A DNA stretch of 64,000 nt from Mordavella massiliensis (lineage in GTDB: Bacteria; Bacillota; Clostridia; Lachnospirales; Lachnospiraceae): assembly GCF_016902415.1 (NCBI RefSeq), contig NZ_JACJLV010000007.1:1-64000 (forward strand), given 5' to 3'. The notes under the pieces were generated by a model. It was not told the DNA's origin, made no database searches, and worked only from the letters and a program-made list of their open reading frames with translations. The translations under genes and the position numbers were made by a program. This document shows, one piece after another, positions 1-9,722 of this stretch (position 1 is its first letter; each line of letters starts with the position of its first letter).

Positions 1-2
1 GG

Positions 3-668
3 TTTTTTACAGAAGAAGGAGCGTGTTTTGGAATATGGCAGGGGGATGCACAGAATGTGAACCCTGCCATTAATTACCGTCTGTACTATACAGATCAGGA
101 CGTGGGCGGCAAGGAGCAGTTTGCCCGGATCGGCGGAGTGATCCTGGAGGCGGCCGGAGGAAGAAAATTTGCAGCCGTGTGGGATGATGAAGCAGTGAAC
201 ATAGGCGGCATGCGCGTGTATACGGAAGAGCGCAGGGAGCAGGAGATCCCCGCCGGGGAAGAAGCAGATGAGCAGGAGATCCCCGCCGGAGAAGAAGCGG
301 ATGCGCAGGAGCAGGATATGGAAGCGGCGGATCAGGATCGCCCGGGCGGATTCCTTTGTACCAAGATCCAGAGAAAGGATCTGGCCAGACTGCCCAGATG
401 CGAGTGGAAGCTGTCCAACAACAGTTTCCTGCTTCACGGCTATTATAATTACCATCACCTGGTATTTCTGGACGACGGGGAATGGCTCCGGGTGGGAGTG
501 CCGGGGATCTACCATCCAAAGGAGCAGAAGGCGGCGGAAGCCTTCGGGTTTTCGGAATTCATCCGGCGAAGAGACATTGCAGTGGAGTTGGAAAAAGAAG
601 AGCGGGAAGAAGACGACGGATTCGGATACTGGTGCCGGTGTGTCAGGAGGCAGAGGCCGGGAATCTAG
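3..668 (+). CDS. Uncharacterised acidic protein, 5' end outside window
   Basis: The frame is open from the left edge, so the gene begins outside the window. The first internal GTG (57) lacks a ribosome site and is unlikely to be the true start. About 221 residues are visible: a beta-rich N-terminal part, a very acidic low-complexity linker with two 11-residue repeats, and a C-terminal domain of about 100 residues rich in aromatic residues (HGYYNYHHLVF, then DGEWLRVGVPG). I recall this C-terminal domain from uncharacterised Lachnospiraceae proteins, possibly DUF6128, but cannot confirm the name. It ends 24 bp before tadA and may share its transcript. Function unknown. Confidence 0.6.
   Translation, partial: FFTEEGACFGIWQGDAQNVNPAINYRLYYTDQDVGGKEQFARIGGVILEAAGGRKFAAVWDDEAVNIGGMRVYTEERREQEIPAGEEADEQEIPAGEEADAQEQDMEAADQDRPGGFLCTKIQRKDLARLPRCEWKLSNNSFLLHGYYNYHHLVFLDDGEWLRVGVPGIYHPKEQKAAEAFGFSEFIRRRDIAVELEKEEREEDDGFGYWCRCVRRQRPGI
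237..302 (+). repeat. Two tandem 33-bp coding repeats
   Basis: Two consecutive 33-bp units (237-269 and 270-302) encode EQEIPAGEEAD twice. They differ at only two third-codon positions, which suggests a recent duplication in the acidic linker of the unknown protein. In-frame units of this kind can vary in number between strains. Confidence 0.9.
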
Positions 669-692
669 TGTGAGCATGCGGGAGAAGATACC

Positions 693-1205
693 ATGGAAGA
701 ACAGAAAAAGGATGAAAAATATATGAGGGAGGCGATCCGGCAGGCAAAGAAAGCCTATGCGCTGGGAGAAGTGCCTATCGGCTGCGTCATCGTTTATCAG
801 GATAAGATTATCGGACGGGGATATAACCGGAGAACAGTGGATAAGAATACGCTGGCGCATGCAGAGATGATCGCCATACGCAAAGCCAGCAAAAAAATGA
901 ATGACTGGCGGCTGGAAGGGTGTACGATGTATGTGACGCTGGAGCCGTGCCAGATGTGCTCCGGCGCGATCGTGCAGTCCCGGATGACGAGAGTGGTGGT
1001 AGGGTGCATGAACCCGAAAGCGGGCTGTGCGGGATCCATATTAAATCTTCTGCAGATGGATGCCTTTAACCATCAGGCAGAACTGACGACTGGTGTTTTG
1101 GGGGAAGAATGCAGTCAGATGATGAAAGCATTTTTCAAAGAACTTCGTAAAAAGAAAAAAAGCGTGCATTGCGCTTCGAACGCAGATTCCCAGACGTTAC
1201 CTTGA
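693..1205 (+). CDS. tadA: tRNA-specific adenosine deaminase TadA
   Basis: Deaminates adenosine 34 to inosine in the anticodon of tRNA-Arg(ACG). The zinc site is complete: HAE at residues 56-58 (zinc ligand His56, proton shuttle Glu58) and PCQMC at 85-89 (Cys86, Cys89). At 170 residues it is slightly longer than the usual 150-165. The last roughly 15 codons, rich in Lys and ending SVHCASNADSQTLP, do not look like the family because they are read antisense through the 3' end of the SRP RNA gene. The ATG at 693 follows a purine-rich GGGAGA. Being next to the SRP RNA gene is common in Firmicutes, though here the RNA is convergent rather than co-directional. Confidence 0.93.
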   Translation: MEEQKKDEKYMREAIRQAKKAYALGEVPIGCVIVYQDKIIGRGYNRRTVDKNTLAHAEMIAIRKASKKMNDWRLEGCTMYVTLEPCQMCSGAIVQSRMTRVVVGCMNPKAGCAGSILNLLQMDAFNHQAELTTGVLGEECSQMMKAFFKELRKKKKSVHCASNADSQTLP

Positions 1206-1425
1206 CAGTTGACTCAGCCCAGGCACCCTTACGGCACCCGGAAGGTTCCGCTTAGTGCTGCTTCGTTCCCGACCTGACACGATTCACAGATTTCCGTCGC
1301 GTAAGACCCAAGCCTCAATGCCACTTATCAAGGGCAGCTCTGCAAAGCTGTGCCCTCAGCGCAATATCACCCCTGCTATAGCGGATTGCAGGTACAAGGT
1401 ACCGCTAACACCCCGGCTGCACGGT
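1160..1425 (-). ncRNA. ffs: Signal recognition particle RNA (long, Bacillus-type)
   Basis: The reverse complement reads as a long Firmicute SRP RNA. From 5' to 3' it has a CGTGCA closing strand near 1424-1418, the Alu-domain block with ACCTGCAATCCGCTATAGCA, the S-domain core GTGTCAGGTCGGGAACGAAGCAGC, written here in two halves GTGTCAGGTCGGGAAC and GAAGCAGCACTAAGCGG, then GGGTGCCTGGGCTGAG, and TGCACG (1163-1168) pairing with the 5' end. A T-rich tract (A-run 1150-1160 on the plus strand) ends it. Length is about 265 nt, like B. subtilis scRNA, so the Alu domain is present. The 3' 45 nt overlap the tadA coding end on the opposite strand. Ends are set from pairing and may be off by a few bases. 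Confidence 0.9.
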
Positions 1426-1430
1426 TCTTA

Positions 1431-1459
1431 ATTTTACCCTGTTTTGGAGGAAATGTCAA
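1431..1459 (-). promoter_or_regulatory. Sigma-A promoter of the SRP RNA
   Basis: On the minus strand a perfect -35 TTGACA (1454-1459), a 17-bp spacer and -10 TAAAAT (1431-1436) place the start about 6 nt before the predicted 5' end of the SRP RNA. The element lies directly over the ribosome-binding region of the divergent radical SAM gene that starts at 1464. Confidence 0.85.
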
Positions 1460-1463
1460 GGAT

Positions 1464-3224
1464 ATGAAGATACTTTTGACGGCGATTAACGCGAAATATA
1501 TACACTCAAATCTTGCGGTTTACAGCCTGAAGGCCTATGCAAAAGACCCGGGGGTGGAGATCGCGGAATATACCATTAATCAGACGGTAGACAGCATCCT
1601 GGGAAGCCTGTATGAGAGGCGTCCGGATATCTTATGTTTTTCCTGTTATGTCTGGAACCTGGACTATGTGGAATCACTGGCGAGGGAGTTTGCCAAGATC
1701 TGTCCGGAGACGGAGATCTGGCTGGGAGGCCCGGAAGTGTCCTATGATGCCGGAGAAGTGCTCCGTCGGCTTCCGAAGGTCCGCGGCGTGATGAAAGGAG
1801 AAGGAGAAGCAACCTTTGCCGGCCTTTGCCGCGCGTATCGGAAGGGAGAAGACAAAGGACCGGAAGCGTTGATGACAAGGGAACGGGAACTGTCCGGATT
1901 GCAGGGGATCACATACCGGACCATGGAAGGAGAGATCCGGGAAAATCCATGGAGAGAGCCTCTGGATCTGTCAGAGATTCCTTTTGTATATGAAGAAATG
2001 GAACTGCCTGCCCATAAGATCCTGTATTATGAATCCAGCAGGGGATGTCCCTTTGCCTGCAGTTACTGCCTTTCTTCTATTGATAAGAAACTCCGGTTCC
2101 GGGATCTTGACCTGGTAAAAAAAGAACTGCAGTTTTTTATCGACCGGGAAGTGCCGCAGGTCAAGTTTGTGGACAGGACTTTCAACTGCAGCCACAGCCA
2201 TGCCCTGGCTGTCTGGAAATATATCATGGAGCATGACAGGGGAAAGACCAATTTCCACTTTGAGATCGCTGCGGATCTTCTGAATGAAGAAGAACTTGCT
2301 CTGATTTCACATATGCGTCCCGGCCTGATCCAGCTGGAGATCGGCGTGCAGACCGTCAATCCGGATACGATCCGCGAGATCCGGCGGAAGATGGATCTGG
2401 AGAAAGTGGAGCGGGCTGTAGAGCGGATCCGAAAGGGACGGAATATCCATCAGCACCTGGATCTGATCGCTGGGCTTCCCATGGAGGATCTGGAGAGTTT
2501 CCGCCGTTCGTTTGACCGGGTTTACCGGATGAAGCCGGATCAGCTTCAGCTTGGTTTCTTAAAGGTGCTGAAGGGATCTTATATGAAGGAGATGGAGCAG
2601 GAATATGAACTGCAGCACACGGAGAGACCGCCATATGAAGTCTTAAGCACCCGCTGGCTTTCCTATGCCGATATCCTTCTTCTCAAAGGGGTAGAAGATA
2701 TGGTGGAAAACTATTATAACAGCGGACAGTTTTCTCATACCCTGGAAGCCTTAAGCGCCCGGTATGATTCGCCCTTCCGGATGTTTGAGGAACTGTGGGA
2801 GTATTATAGAGGCCGGGGACTGGATCAGGTGCAGCATAAAAGGAGCGCAAGGTATGAGATCCTGCTGGAGTTTGCGGCAGGGAAGCTGCCGGAGGAGAAA
2901 GAATATTTCAGGGAGCTTCTGACCTTTGATTATTACCTGCGGGAAAATGCAAAGACGCGGCCGGAGTTTGCAGGAGACTACCAGGTGGACAAGGATACGC
3001 TCCGCGTTTTTTATGAATGGGAGGCCCGGACCGGAACCTATCTTCCGGATTACCGGGGGTATGATAAGAATCAGATCCGGCGCATGACCCATCTGGAGTA
3101 TTTCCATTGGAGGAATCAATATGTGCTGTTTGATTATTTTGTAAAAAATCCATTGAACCACGAGGCAAGAATCTGTAAAATAGATATGTGTTGTTTGGAA
3201 GGAGAAGAACATGAATTTTCATAA
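1464..3224 (+). CDS. B12-binding-type radical SAM protein (DUF4080 family)
   Basis: A 586-residue protein. The N-terminal ~140 residues have the layout of a cobalamin-binding Rossmann domain (opens MKILLTAINAKYIHSN, later IWLGGPEVS). A radical SAM core follows with the 4Fe-4S motif CPFACSYC (Cys195, Cys199, Cys202). The C-terminal third resembles DUF4080. Relatives are annotated as B12-dependent radical SAM enzymes of unknown substrate; no substrate can be named. The frame is open upstream to 1350, but I chose ATG 1464 because GGAGG (1446-1450) precedes it and the family begins at this point. The start region overlaps the divergent SRP RNA promoter. Confidence 0.85.
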   Translation: MKILLTAINAKYIHSNLAVYSLKAYAKDPGVEIAEYTINQTVDSILGSLYERRPDILCFSCYVWNLDYVESLAREFAKICPETEIWLGGPEVSYDAGEVLRRLPKVRGVMKGEGEATFAGLCRAYRKGEDKGPEALMTRERELSGLQGITYRTMEGEIRENPWREPLDLSEIPFVYEEMELPAHKILYYESSRGCPFACSYCLSSIDKKLRFRDLDLVKKELQFFIDREVPQVKFVDRTFNCSHSHALAVWKYIMEHDRGKTNFHFEIAADLLNEEELALISHMRPGLIQLEIGVQTVNPDTIREIRRKMDLEKVERAVERIRKGRNIHQHLDLIAGLPMEDLESFRRSFDRVYRMKPDQLQLGFLKVLKGSYMKEMEQEYELQHTERPPYEVLSTRWLSYADILLLKGVEDMVENYYNSGQFSHTLEALSARYDSPFRMFEELWEYYRGRGLDQVQHKRSARYEILLEFAAGKLPEEKEYFRELLTFDYYLRENAKTRPEFAGDYQVDKDTLRVFYEWEARTGTYLPDYRGYDKNQIRRMTHLEYFHWRNQYVLFDYFVKNPLNHEARICKIDMCCLEGEEHEFS

Positions 3225-3315
3225 TAAAAGAACGAGAAGGATCATTGCTATTGTTATCATCGCTGTTATTATAGCGATGATTTTGACGATGGTGATCCCT
3301 TATCTGATGGTGTAG
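3211..3315 (+). CDS. 34-residue single-span membrane peptide
   Basis: A short frame with a good ribosome site (GGAAGGAG about 7 nt upstream) starts inside the end of the radical SAM gene, overlapping it by 14 bp. It encodes a basic N-terminus (MNFHNKRTRR) followed by one strongly hydrophobic helix rich in Ile, Val and Ala to the end (IIAIVIIAVIIAMILTMVIP). The layout predicts a positive-inside membrane peptide, probably co-translated with the upstream gene. No family is recognised. The ribosome site and overlap argue for a real gene. Confidence 0.6.
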   Translation: MNFHNKRTRRIIAIVIIAVIIAMILTMVIPYLMV

Positions 3316-3347
3316 GTTAGGATGAGCAAGAGTCTGTAGGGGGAAAT

Positions 3348-4862
3348 ATGTCAGACGGAAAGCTGAAAAGCAGGATTCGAAGGAGCCAAAGAAAAGCACA
3401 GAAGAAAAAACAGAGAATGTACCTGATGGCAGGGGCGGCATGCGCCGTGGTCCTGGCAGTGATCGGGATCGTCTATGGCGTTATGTACAGTTATGTGAAC
3501 CAGTATCCGGAAAACAGGATCCTGGATCATGTCTTCATCGGAACGCAGGATGTATCCGGCATGACCAAAAAAGAAGCAGTACAGGCGATCCAGTCCCATC
3601 ATGAGGAACATCTGAATTATAAGGTTACCATGAAGGTGGGCGAGGAATCGGCGCAGGCAACGCTTGCGGAACTGGGACTGGAACACCGGGATGTGGACCA
3701 GCTGGTGGAAAGCGCCATGGATTATGGCAAAAAAGGCCCCATTGCCATGCGTCTTATGAAAATACGGGGACTGGAAAAAGAACCTTATGTGATAAAAGAG
3801 GTTATGAAGCTGGATGAAAAGAAAGCGGAAGCCGTTATCAAGGAACGGGCAGTGCCGCTGGCGGCCCGTGCAGAAGACGCCTATGTGGAACGGACCGGGG
3901 ACGGGGATTTTCAGGTGGTGGATGAAAAGGAAGGGTACACCGTAAATGTGGAAGCGTCCATCCAGAAAATGAACCAGTACATAGAGAAGACCTGGGATCA
4001 CTCGGATTTTGAGATCGAGATGGAACTGAAAAAAGAGGAGCCGAAGATCAAGGCGGCAGATCTTTCCACCATTGAGGATGAACTGGGCAGTTTTTCCACA
4101 GACGCCGGAGGAGGCGAGCGGTGGCAGAACTTAAGTACCGGAGTGAGCAAACTGAATGGAACGATCCTGATGCCGGGCGAGAGCCTGTCTGTCTGCGATG
4201 CAACCGCTCCTTATGACGCGGAGCACGGATACGTGGAGGCCGGATCCTATGAAAACGGCCAGGTCGTGGATTCCTTTGGCGGCGGGATCTGCCAGGTATC
4301 GACCACCTTATATAATGCGGTGTTGTACGCGGAACTTCAGGTGGAGAAAAGATATCCGCATTCCATGCTGGTCAATTATGTGAAGCCGTCCAGGGATGCG
4401 GCGATCGCGGAAGGGATCCTGGACTTTGTATTTACGAATAATTACGATACACCGATTTATATTTTTGGAGAGATCGATGATGCGAACCAGATGCGGTTTG
4501 CGATTTACGGAAAAGATACCAGACCGGAAGGAAGAACCGTAGAATATGAAAGCGAGACGCTGGAGACGGAAGATTACGGGGTGACCTACCAGGAGGATCC
4601 GGATGCGCCGCTTGGAAGCATGCAGTATTCCGGAAGCCCCCATACCGGTGTTACCGCACAACTCTGGAAGGTGGTATATCAGGACGGCGTGGAAGAGTCC
4701 AGGGAAGTGATCAATCACAGTCAGTATTCCAAATCCGATCAGATCATTCTGGTGGGAACGAAGTCTGACGATCCCAATAAATCCGCGCTTGTAAGAAGCG
4801 CTATCTCCACGCAAAGCGCATCGCAGATCAGTGCTGCGACAGCGCAGGCAAATGCATCATAA
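3348..4862 (+). CDS. VanW family protein with peptidoglycan-binding-like domain
   Basis: A 504-residue exported protein. A basic N-terminus and one transmembrane helix (about residues 24-46) anchor it; then come a PG_binding_4 (YoaR-like) domain (about 55-230) and a VanW domain (about 250-400) with the conserved block GGGICQVSTTLYNAVL, followed by a low-complexity Ser/Ala tail. VanW proteins occur near glycopeptide-resistance genes, but most copies in Clostridia are chromosomal cell-envelope proteins of unknown activity. No van genes are nearby, so a resistance role should not be assumed. Confidence 0.85.
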   Translation: MSDGKLKSRIRRSQRKAQKKKQRMYLMAGAACAVVLAVIGIVYGVMYSYVNQYPENRILDHVFIGTQDVSGMTKKEAVQAIQSHHEEHLNYKVTMKVGEESAQATLAELGLEHRDVDQLVESAMDYGKKGPIAMRLMKIRGLEKEPYVIKEVMKLDEKKAEAVIKERAVPLAARAEDAYVERTGDGDFQVVDEKEGYTVNVEASIQKMNQYIEKTWDHSDFEIEMELKKEEPKIKAADLSTIEDELGSFSTDAGGGERWQNLSTGVSKLNGTILMPGESLSVCDATAPYDAEHGYVEAGSYENGQVVDSFGGGICQVSTTLYNAVLYAELQVEKRYPHSMLVNYVKPSRDAAIAEGILDFVFTNNYDTPIYIFGEIDDANQMRFAIYGKDTRPEGRTVEYESETLETEDYGVTYQEDPDAPLGSMQYSGSPHTGVTAQLWKVVYQDGVEESREVINHSQYSKSDQIILVGTKSDDPNKSALVRSAISTQSASQISAATAQANAS

Positions 4863-4912
4863 GCAGCAGCTCCGGAAAGTGTTTTTTGAATGTCAGGAGG
4901 GCAAAAGAACAG

Positions 4913-5455
4913 ATGGACAAAGGTGTGCGGGCCGGGCAGAAGATCATCCTGACAGGATGGATCGGCCTGTCCGGCATGCAGATTGTGATGGATAAAAAAG
5001 AAAGAGAGCTCCGGGAACGGTTTTCCCGGGCTTTTCTTGCAGAAATCAAAGAACAGGCAGACCGCGTTCCGGCCTGTCCGGCAGAAGAGATGGAAGCGCT
5101 GACTGGCGAGACAGTGCGCCCGGTGGGAGAAGGCGGGATCTTCGCAGCCCTCTGGGATCTGGCGAAGGAGGAGAAGACGGGCCTTCATGTGGATCTGAAG
5201 AAATTCCCGGTGCGGCAGGAGACCATTGAGATCTGCGAACTGTACCGGCTGAATCCGTACCAGCTTCGATCCGGAGGGTGTTTTCTGATCGTAACAGAGG
5301 ATGAAAGCCGGGTGGTAAGAGAATTGTCTGCCAGGGGCATACCGGCGGCGGTGATCGGCGAATTGACCAATAATAATGATAAAATCATCCAAAACGGGGA
5401 AGATATTCGTTATATTGACCGCCCCGCTCCGGATGAACTGGAAAAGATATTGTGA
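4913..5455 (+). CDS. AIR synthase-like C-terminal domain protein (HypE/PurM-related, N-terminal half absent)
   Basis: A 180-residue protein that matches only the C-terminal domain of the PurM/HypE/SelD fold: GQKIILTGWIGLSG near the start, the glycine-rich EGGIFAALWDLA turn, RQETIEICELYRLNPY, and a GGCFLIV strand. Full-length relatives have about 320 residues with an N-terminal ATP-binding domain that is missing here, and no such coding sequence lies upstream, where VanW ends. ATG 4913 follows AGGAGG (4895-4900); a TTG at 4886 is a weaker alternative. It could be a trimmed, stand-alone family member or a remnant. Catalysis by this half alone is doubtful. Confidence 0.65.
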   Translation: MDKGVRAGQKIILTGWIGLSGMQIVMDKKERELRERFSRAFLAEIKEQADRVPACPAEEMEALTGETVRPVGEGGIFAALWDLAKEEKTGLHVDLKKFPVRQETIEICELYRLNPYQLRSGGCFLIVTEDESRVVRELSARGIPAAVIGELTNNNDKIIQNGEDIRYIDRPAPDELEKIL

Positions 5456-5523
5456 AAATAGATAATTATTGGTAAAAATTAGAGAAAATAATGATAAGAA
5501 TTTAACAAATGTGTATATTGACG

Positions 5524-5566
5524 GGCGTCCTTCATTTATTTACAATATTAATAAAAGGAGGACGCC
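5524..5566 (+). promoter_or_regulatory. Hairpin that could mask the trmL ribosome site
   Basis: GGCGTCCT (5524-5531) is the exact inverse of AGGACGCC (5559-5566), and the second arm begins inside the trmL Shine-Dalgarno AAAGGAGG (5554-5561). The pairing would close a 27-nt AT-rich loop and compete with ribosome binding. Whether it forms in vivo is inference. Confidence 0.4.
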
Positions 5567-5571
5567 ATATT

Positions 5572-6063
5572 ATGTTTCATATTGTTTTACTGGAGCCGGA
5601 AATCCCGGCAAACACGGGAAATATCGGCAGAACCTGCGTTGCTGTCGGTGCCAGGCTCCATCTCATTGAGCCGCTTGGCTTCCGGCTGAATGAAAAAAAT
5701 CTGAAGCGGGCAGGCATGGATTACTGGAAGGATCTGGATGTCAGAACATATATCGACTATGCAGATTTTCTGGAACAGAATCCGGGCGCAAAAATCTATA
5801 TGGCAACCACCAAGGCGGCGAAGGTCTATACAGAGGTCCGGTATGAACCGGACTGTTATATTATGTTCGGAAAAGAGAGTGCGGGGATACCGGAAGAAAT
5901 TCTGGTCCGGCATAAAGAGGACTGCGTGAGGATTCCAATGATCGGGGATACGCGTTCCCTGAATCTCGGGAACTCGGCAGCCATTATTTTGTATGAAGCG
6001 CTCCGGCAGAATCAGTTCGCAGGGCTGAATCTGGAGGGACATTTGCACAGGCTGGAATGGTAA
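5572..6063 (+). CDS. trmL: tRNA (cytidine/uridine-34-2'-O)-methyltransferase TrmL
   Basis: A 163-residue SPOUT-class methyltransferase that 2'-O-methylates the wobble nucleotide of tRNA-Leu species. It shows the family N-terminus (HIVLLEPEIPANTGNIGRTC) and the SAM-binding knot motifs IMFGKESAGIPEEIL, CVRIPMIGDTRSLNLGNSAAI. Length is typical. ATG 5572 is chosen because AAAGGAGG lies 10 nt upstream; the frame is open further up without a ribosome site. It is the last gene before the V-ATPase promoter. Confidence 0.92.
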   Translation: MFHIVLLEPEIPANTGNIGRTCVAVGARLHLIEPLGFRLNEKNLKRAGMDYWKDLDVRTYIDYADFLEQNPGAKIYMATTKAAKVYTEVRYEPDCYIMFGKESAGIPEEILVRHKEDCVRIPMIGDTRSLNLGNSAAIILYEALRQNQFAGLNLEGHLHRLEW

Positions 6064-6112
6064 AAATGCAGGATGAATTGTGCGACTATTCAAGAGGGTG
6101 CGACGATTGTGC

Positions 6113-6141
6113 TAGACTTTTGCTAAGAATCATATTATAAT
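6113..6141 (+). promoter_or_regulatory. Promoter of the V-ATPase operon
   Basis: TAGACT (6113-6118), a 17-bp spacer and a consensus TATAAT (6136-6141) precede the operon. Just upstream, GTGCGAC occurs at 6080-6086 and again 18 bp later at 6098-6104, with a partial third copy (GTGCtAGAC) at 6109 running into the -35. This looks like a regulator site; the regulator is unknown. Confidence 0.6.
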
Positions 6142-6183
6142 TGTGACTATAGCACGAAAACGAGAGAGGTGGTGAACAGACGA

Positions 6184-6492
6184 ATGGTAGAAGAAACCAT
6201 TAAATCCATCAGGGAAACGGAGAGCGCGGCAGAAGAAATCGTAAAAAAGGCAGACGCCGAGTGCGCCGGTATTCTTGAGGAAGCGTCAAAAAAAGCGGCC
6301 GGGATCAGAGATGAAGCGGTCCGGGACGCAAAAGAAAAGGCAAATGCCAGTCTGTTGTCGGCAAAAGAAGTCGGAGAGAAGAAGATGGAGGATGCTTTGA
6401 AGGAAACACAAGAGCAGATTGCATCTTTGAAAGAAGCAGCGCTTGCAAAAGAAGAGGAAGCTGTAGCCGCGGTGATCGCGGACCTCGTCTGA
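6184..6492 (+). CDS. ntpF: V-type ATPase peripheral stalk subunit G/H (NtpF-like)
   Basis: A 102-residue, almost fully charged coiled coil (Ala/Glu/Lys-rich heptads throughout), as expected of the stalk subunit called NtpF in E. hirae and AhaH/G elsewhere. It pairs with subunit E to hold the catalytic head against subunit I. ATG 6184 follows GAGGTGG at about 12 nt; GTG codons at 6169 and 6172 lie within that ribosome site and are less likely. First gene of the operon. Sequence identity in this family is low, so the call rests on position and coiled-coil character. Confidence 0.85.
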   Translation: MVEETIKSIRETESAAEEIVKKADAECAGILEEASKKAAGIRDEAVRDAKEKANASLLSAKEVGEKKMEDALKETQEQIASLKEAALAKEEEAVAAVIADLV

Positions 6493-6548
6493 CTTGTCTG
6501 GCTGATAAAAAGAAGCCGAAAAATAAGTAGAGAAGGAGGGATGAGGCT

Positions 6549-9052
<2,504 letters not shown>

Positions 9053-9104
9053 TTTGTCAGAAAAACGATAGAAGCAGAAATTAAGAAAAGGAGTGCAAGG
9101 GTTT

Positions 9105-9704
9105 ATGACTGGATTAGATAAAATGAAAAGTCAGATCCTGGACGAAGCGAAAGCGGCTGCAGAAGGCAAGATCGCCGAGGCAAAGGCGCAGGCGGAAGAG
9201 ACGATCCGCAATGCGAAAGAAGATGCCGCAAAGCAGACCGAGAGCATCCTGCACAAATCCAAGAACGATGTGTCAAATTATCAGGAGCGGCTGGAGTCAT
9301 CCATCGACCTGCAGAAAAGGACGAAGATCCTGGCTGCAAAGCAGGAAGTGATCGCCGGAGTGCTGGAAAAGGCACGGGCAAAGGTAGAAGCGATGGAAGC
9401 CGGAGAATATTTCTCCATGCTGCTGAAAATGGTAGAAAAGTATGCGCTGGCACAGGACGGCGAGATCTGCCTGTGCGCGGCGGATCTTGCAAGACTGCCG
9501 GAAGGATTTGAGGCAGAGGTTTCCAGGATCGCAAAGGAAAAGGGCGGAAGCCTGAAGTTGTCCGGGGAAGGCAAACAAATTAAGAATGGATTCATTCTGG
9601 TCTATGGCGGGGTCGAGGAAAACTGTACGATCAATGCCATGTTTGATGCGAAGAAAGACGAGCTGTCCGACATCGTGCACCGGTTAGTATTTTCACAGGC
9701 GTAA
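9105..9704 (+). CDS. ntpE: V-type ATPase subunit E (peripheral stalk)
   Basis: A 199-residue protein with a long Ala/Glu/Lys coiled coil (about residues 5-95) and a compact C-terminal alpha/beta domain, matching the E subunit that forms the stator stalk with the G/H subunit. ATG 9105 lies 11 nt after AAGGAG; a GTG four codons earlier overlaps that site. Placed between K and C as in the E. hirae operon. Confidence 0.9.
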   Translation: MTGLDKMKSQILDEAKAAAEGKIAEAKAQAEETIRNAKEDAAKQTESILHKSKNDVSNYQERLESSIDLQKRTKILAAKQEVIAGVLEKARAKVEAMEAGEYFSMLLKMVEKYALAQDGEICLCAADLARLPEGFEAEVSRIAKEKGGSLKLSGEGKQIKNGFILVYGGVEENCTINAMFDAKKDELSDIVHRLVFSQA

Positions 9705-9722
9705 CCAGATGGGAGGAATAAA

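Noticed and set aside
3348-4862. VanW as evidence of vancomycin resistance
   Set aside because: No vanA/B, vanH, vanX or linked regulator; ddl here is the ordinary housekeeping ligase and chromosomal VanW proteins are common.
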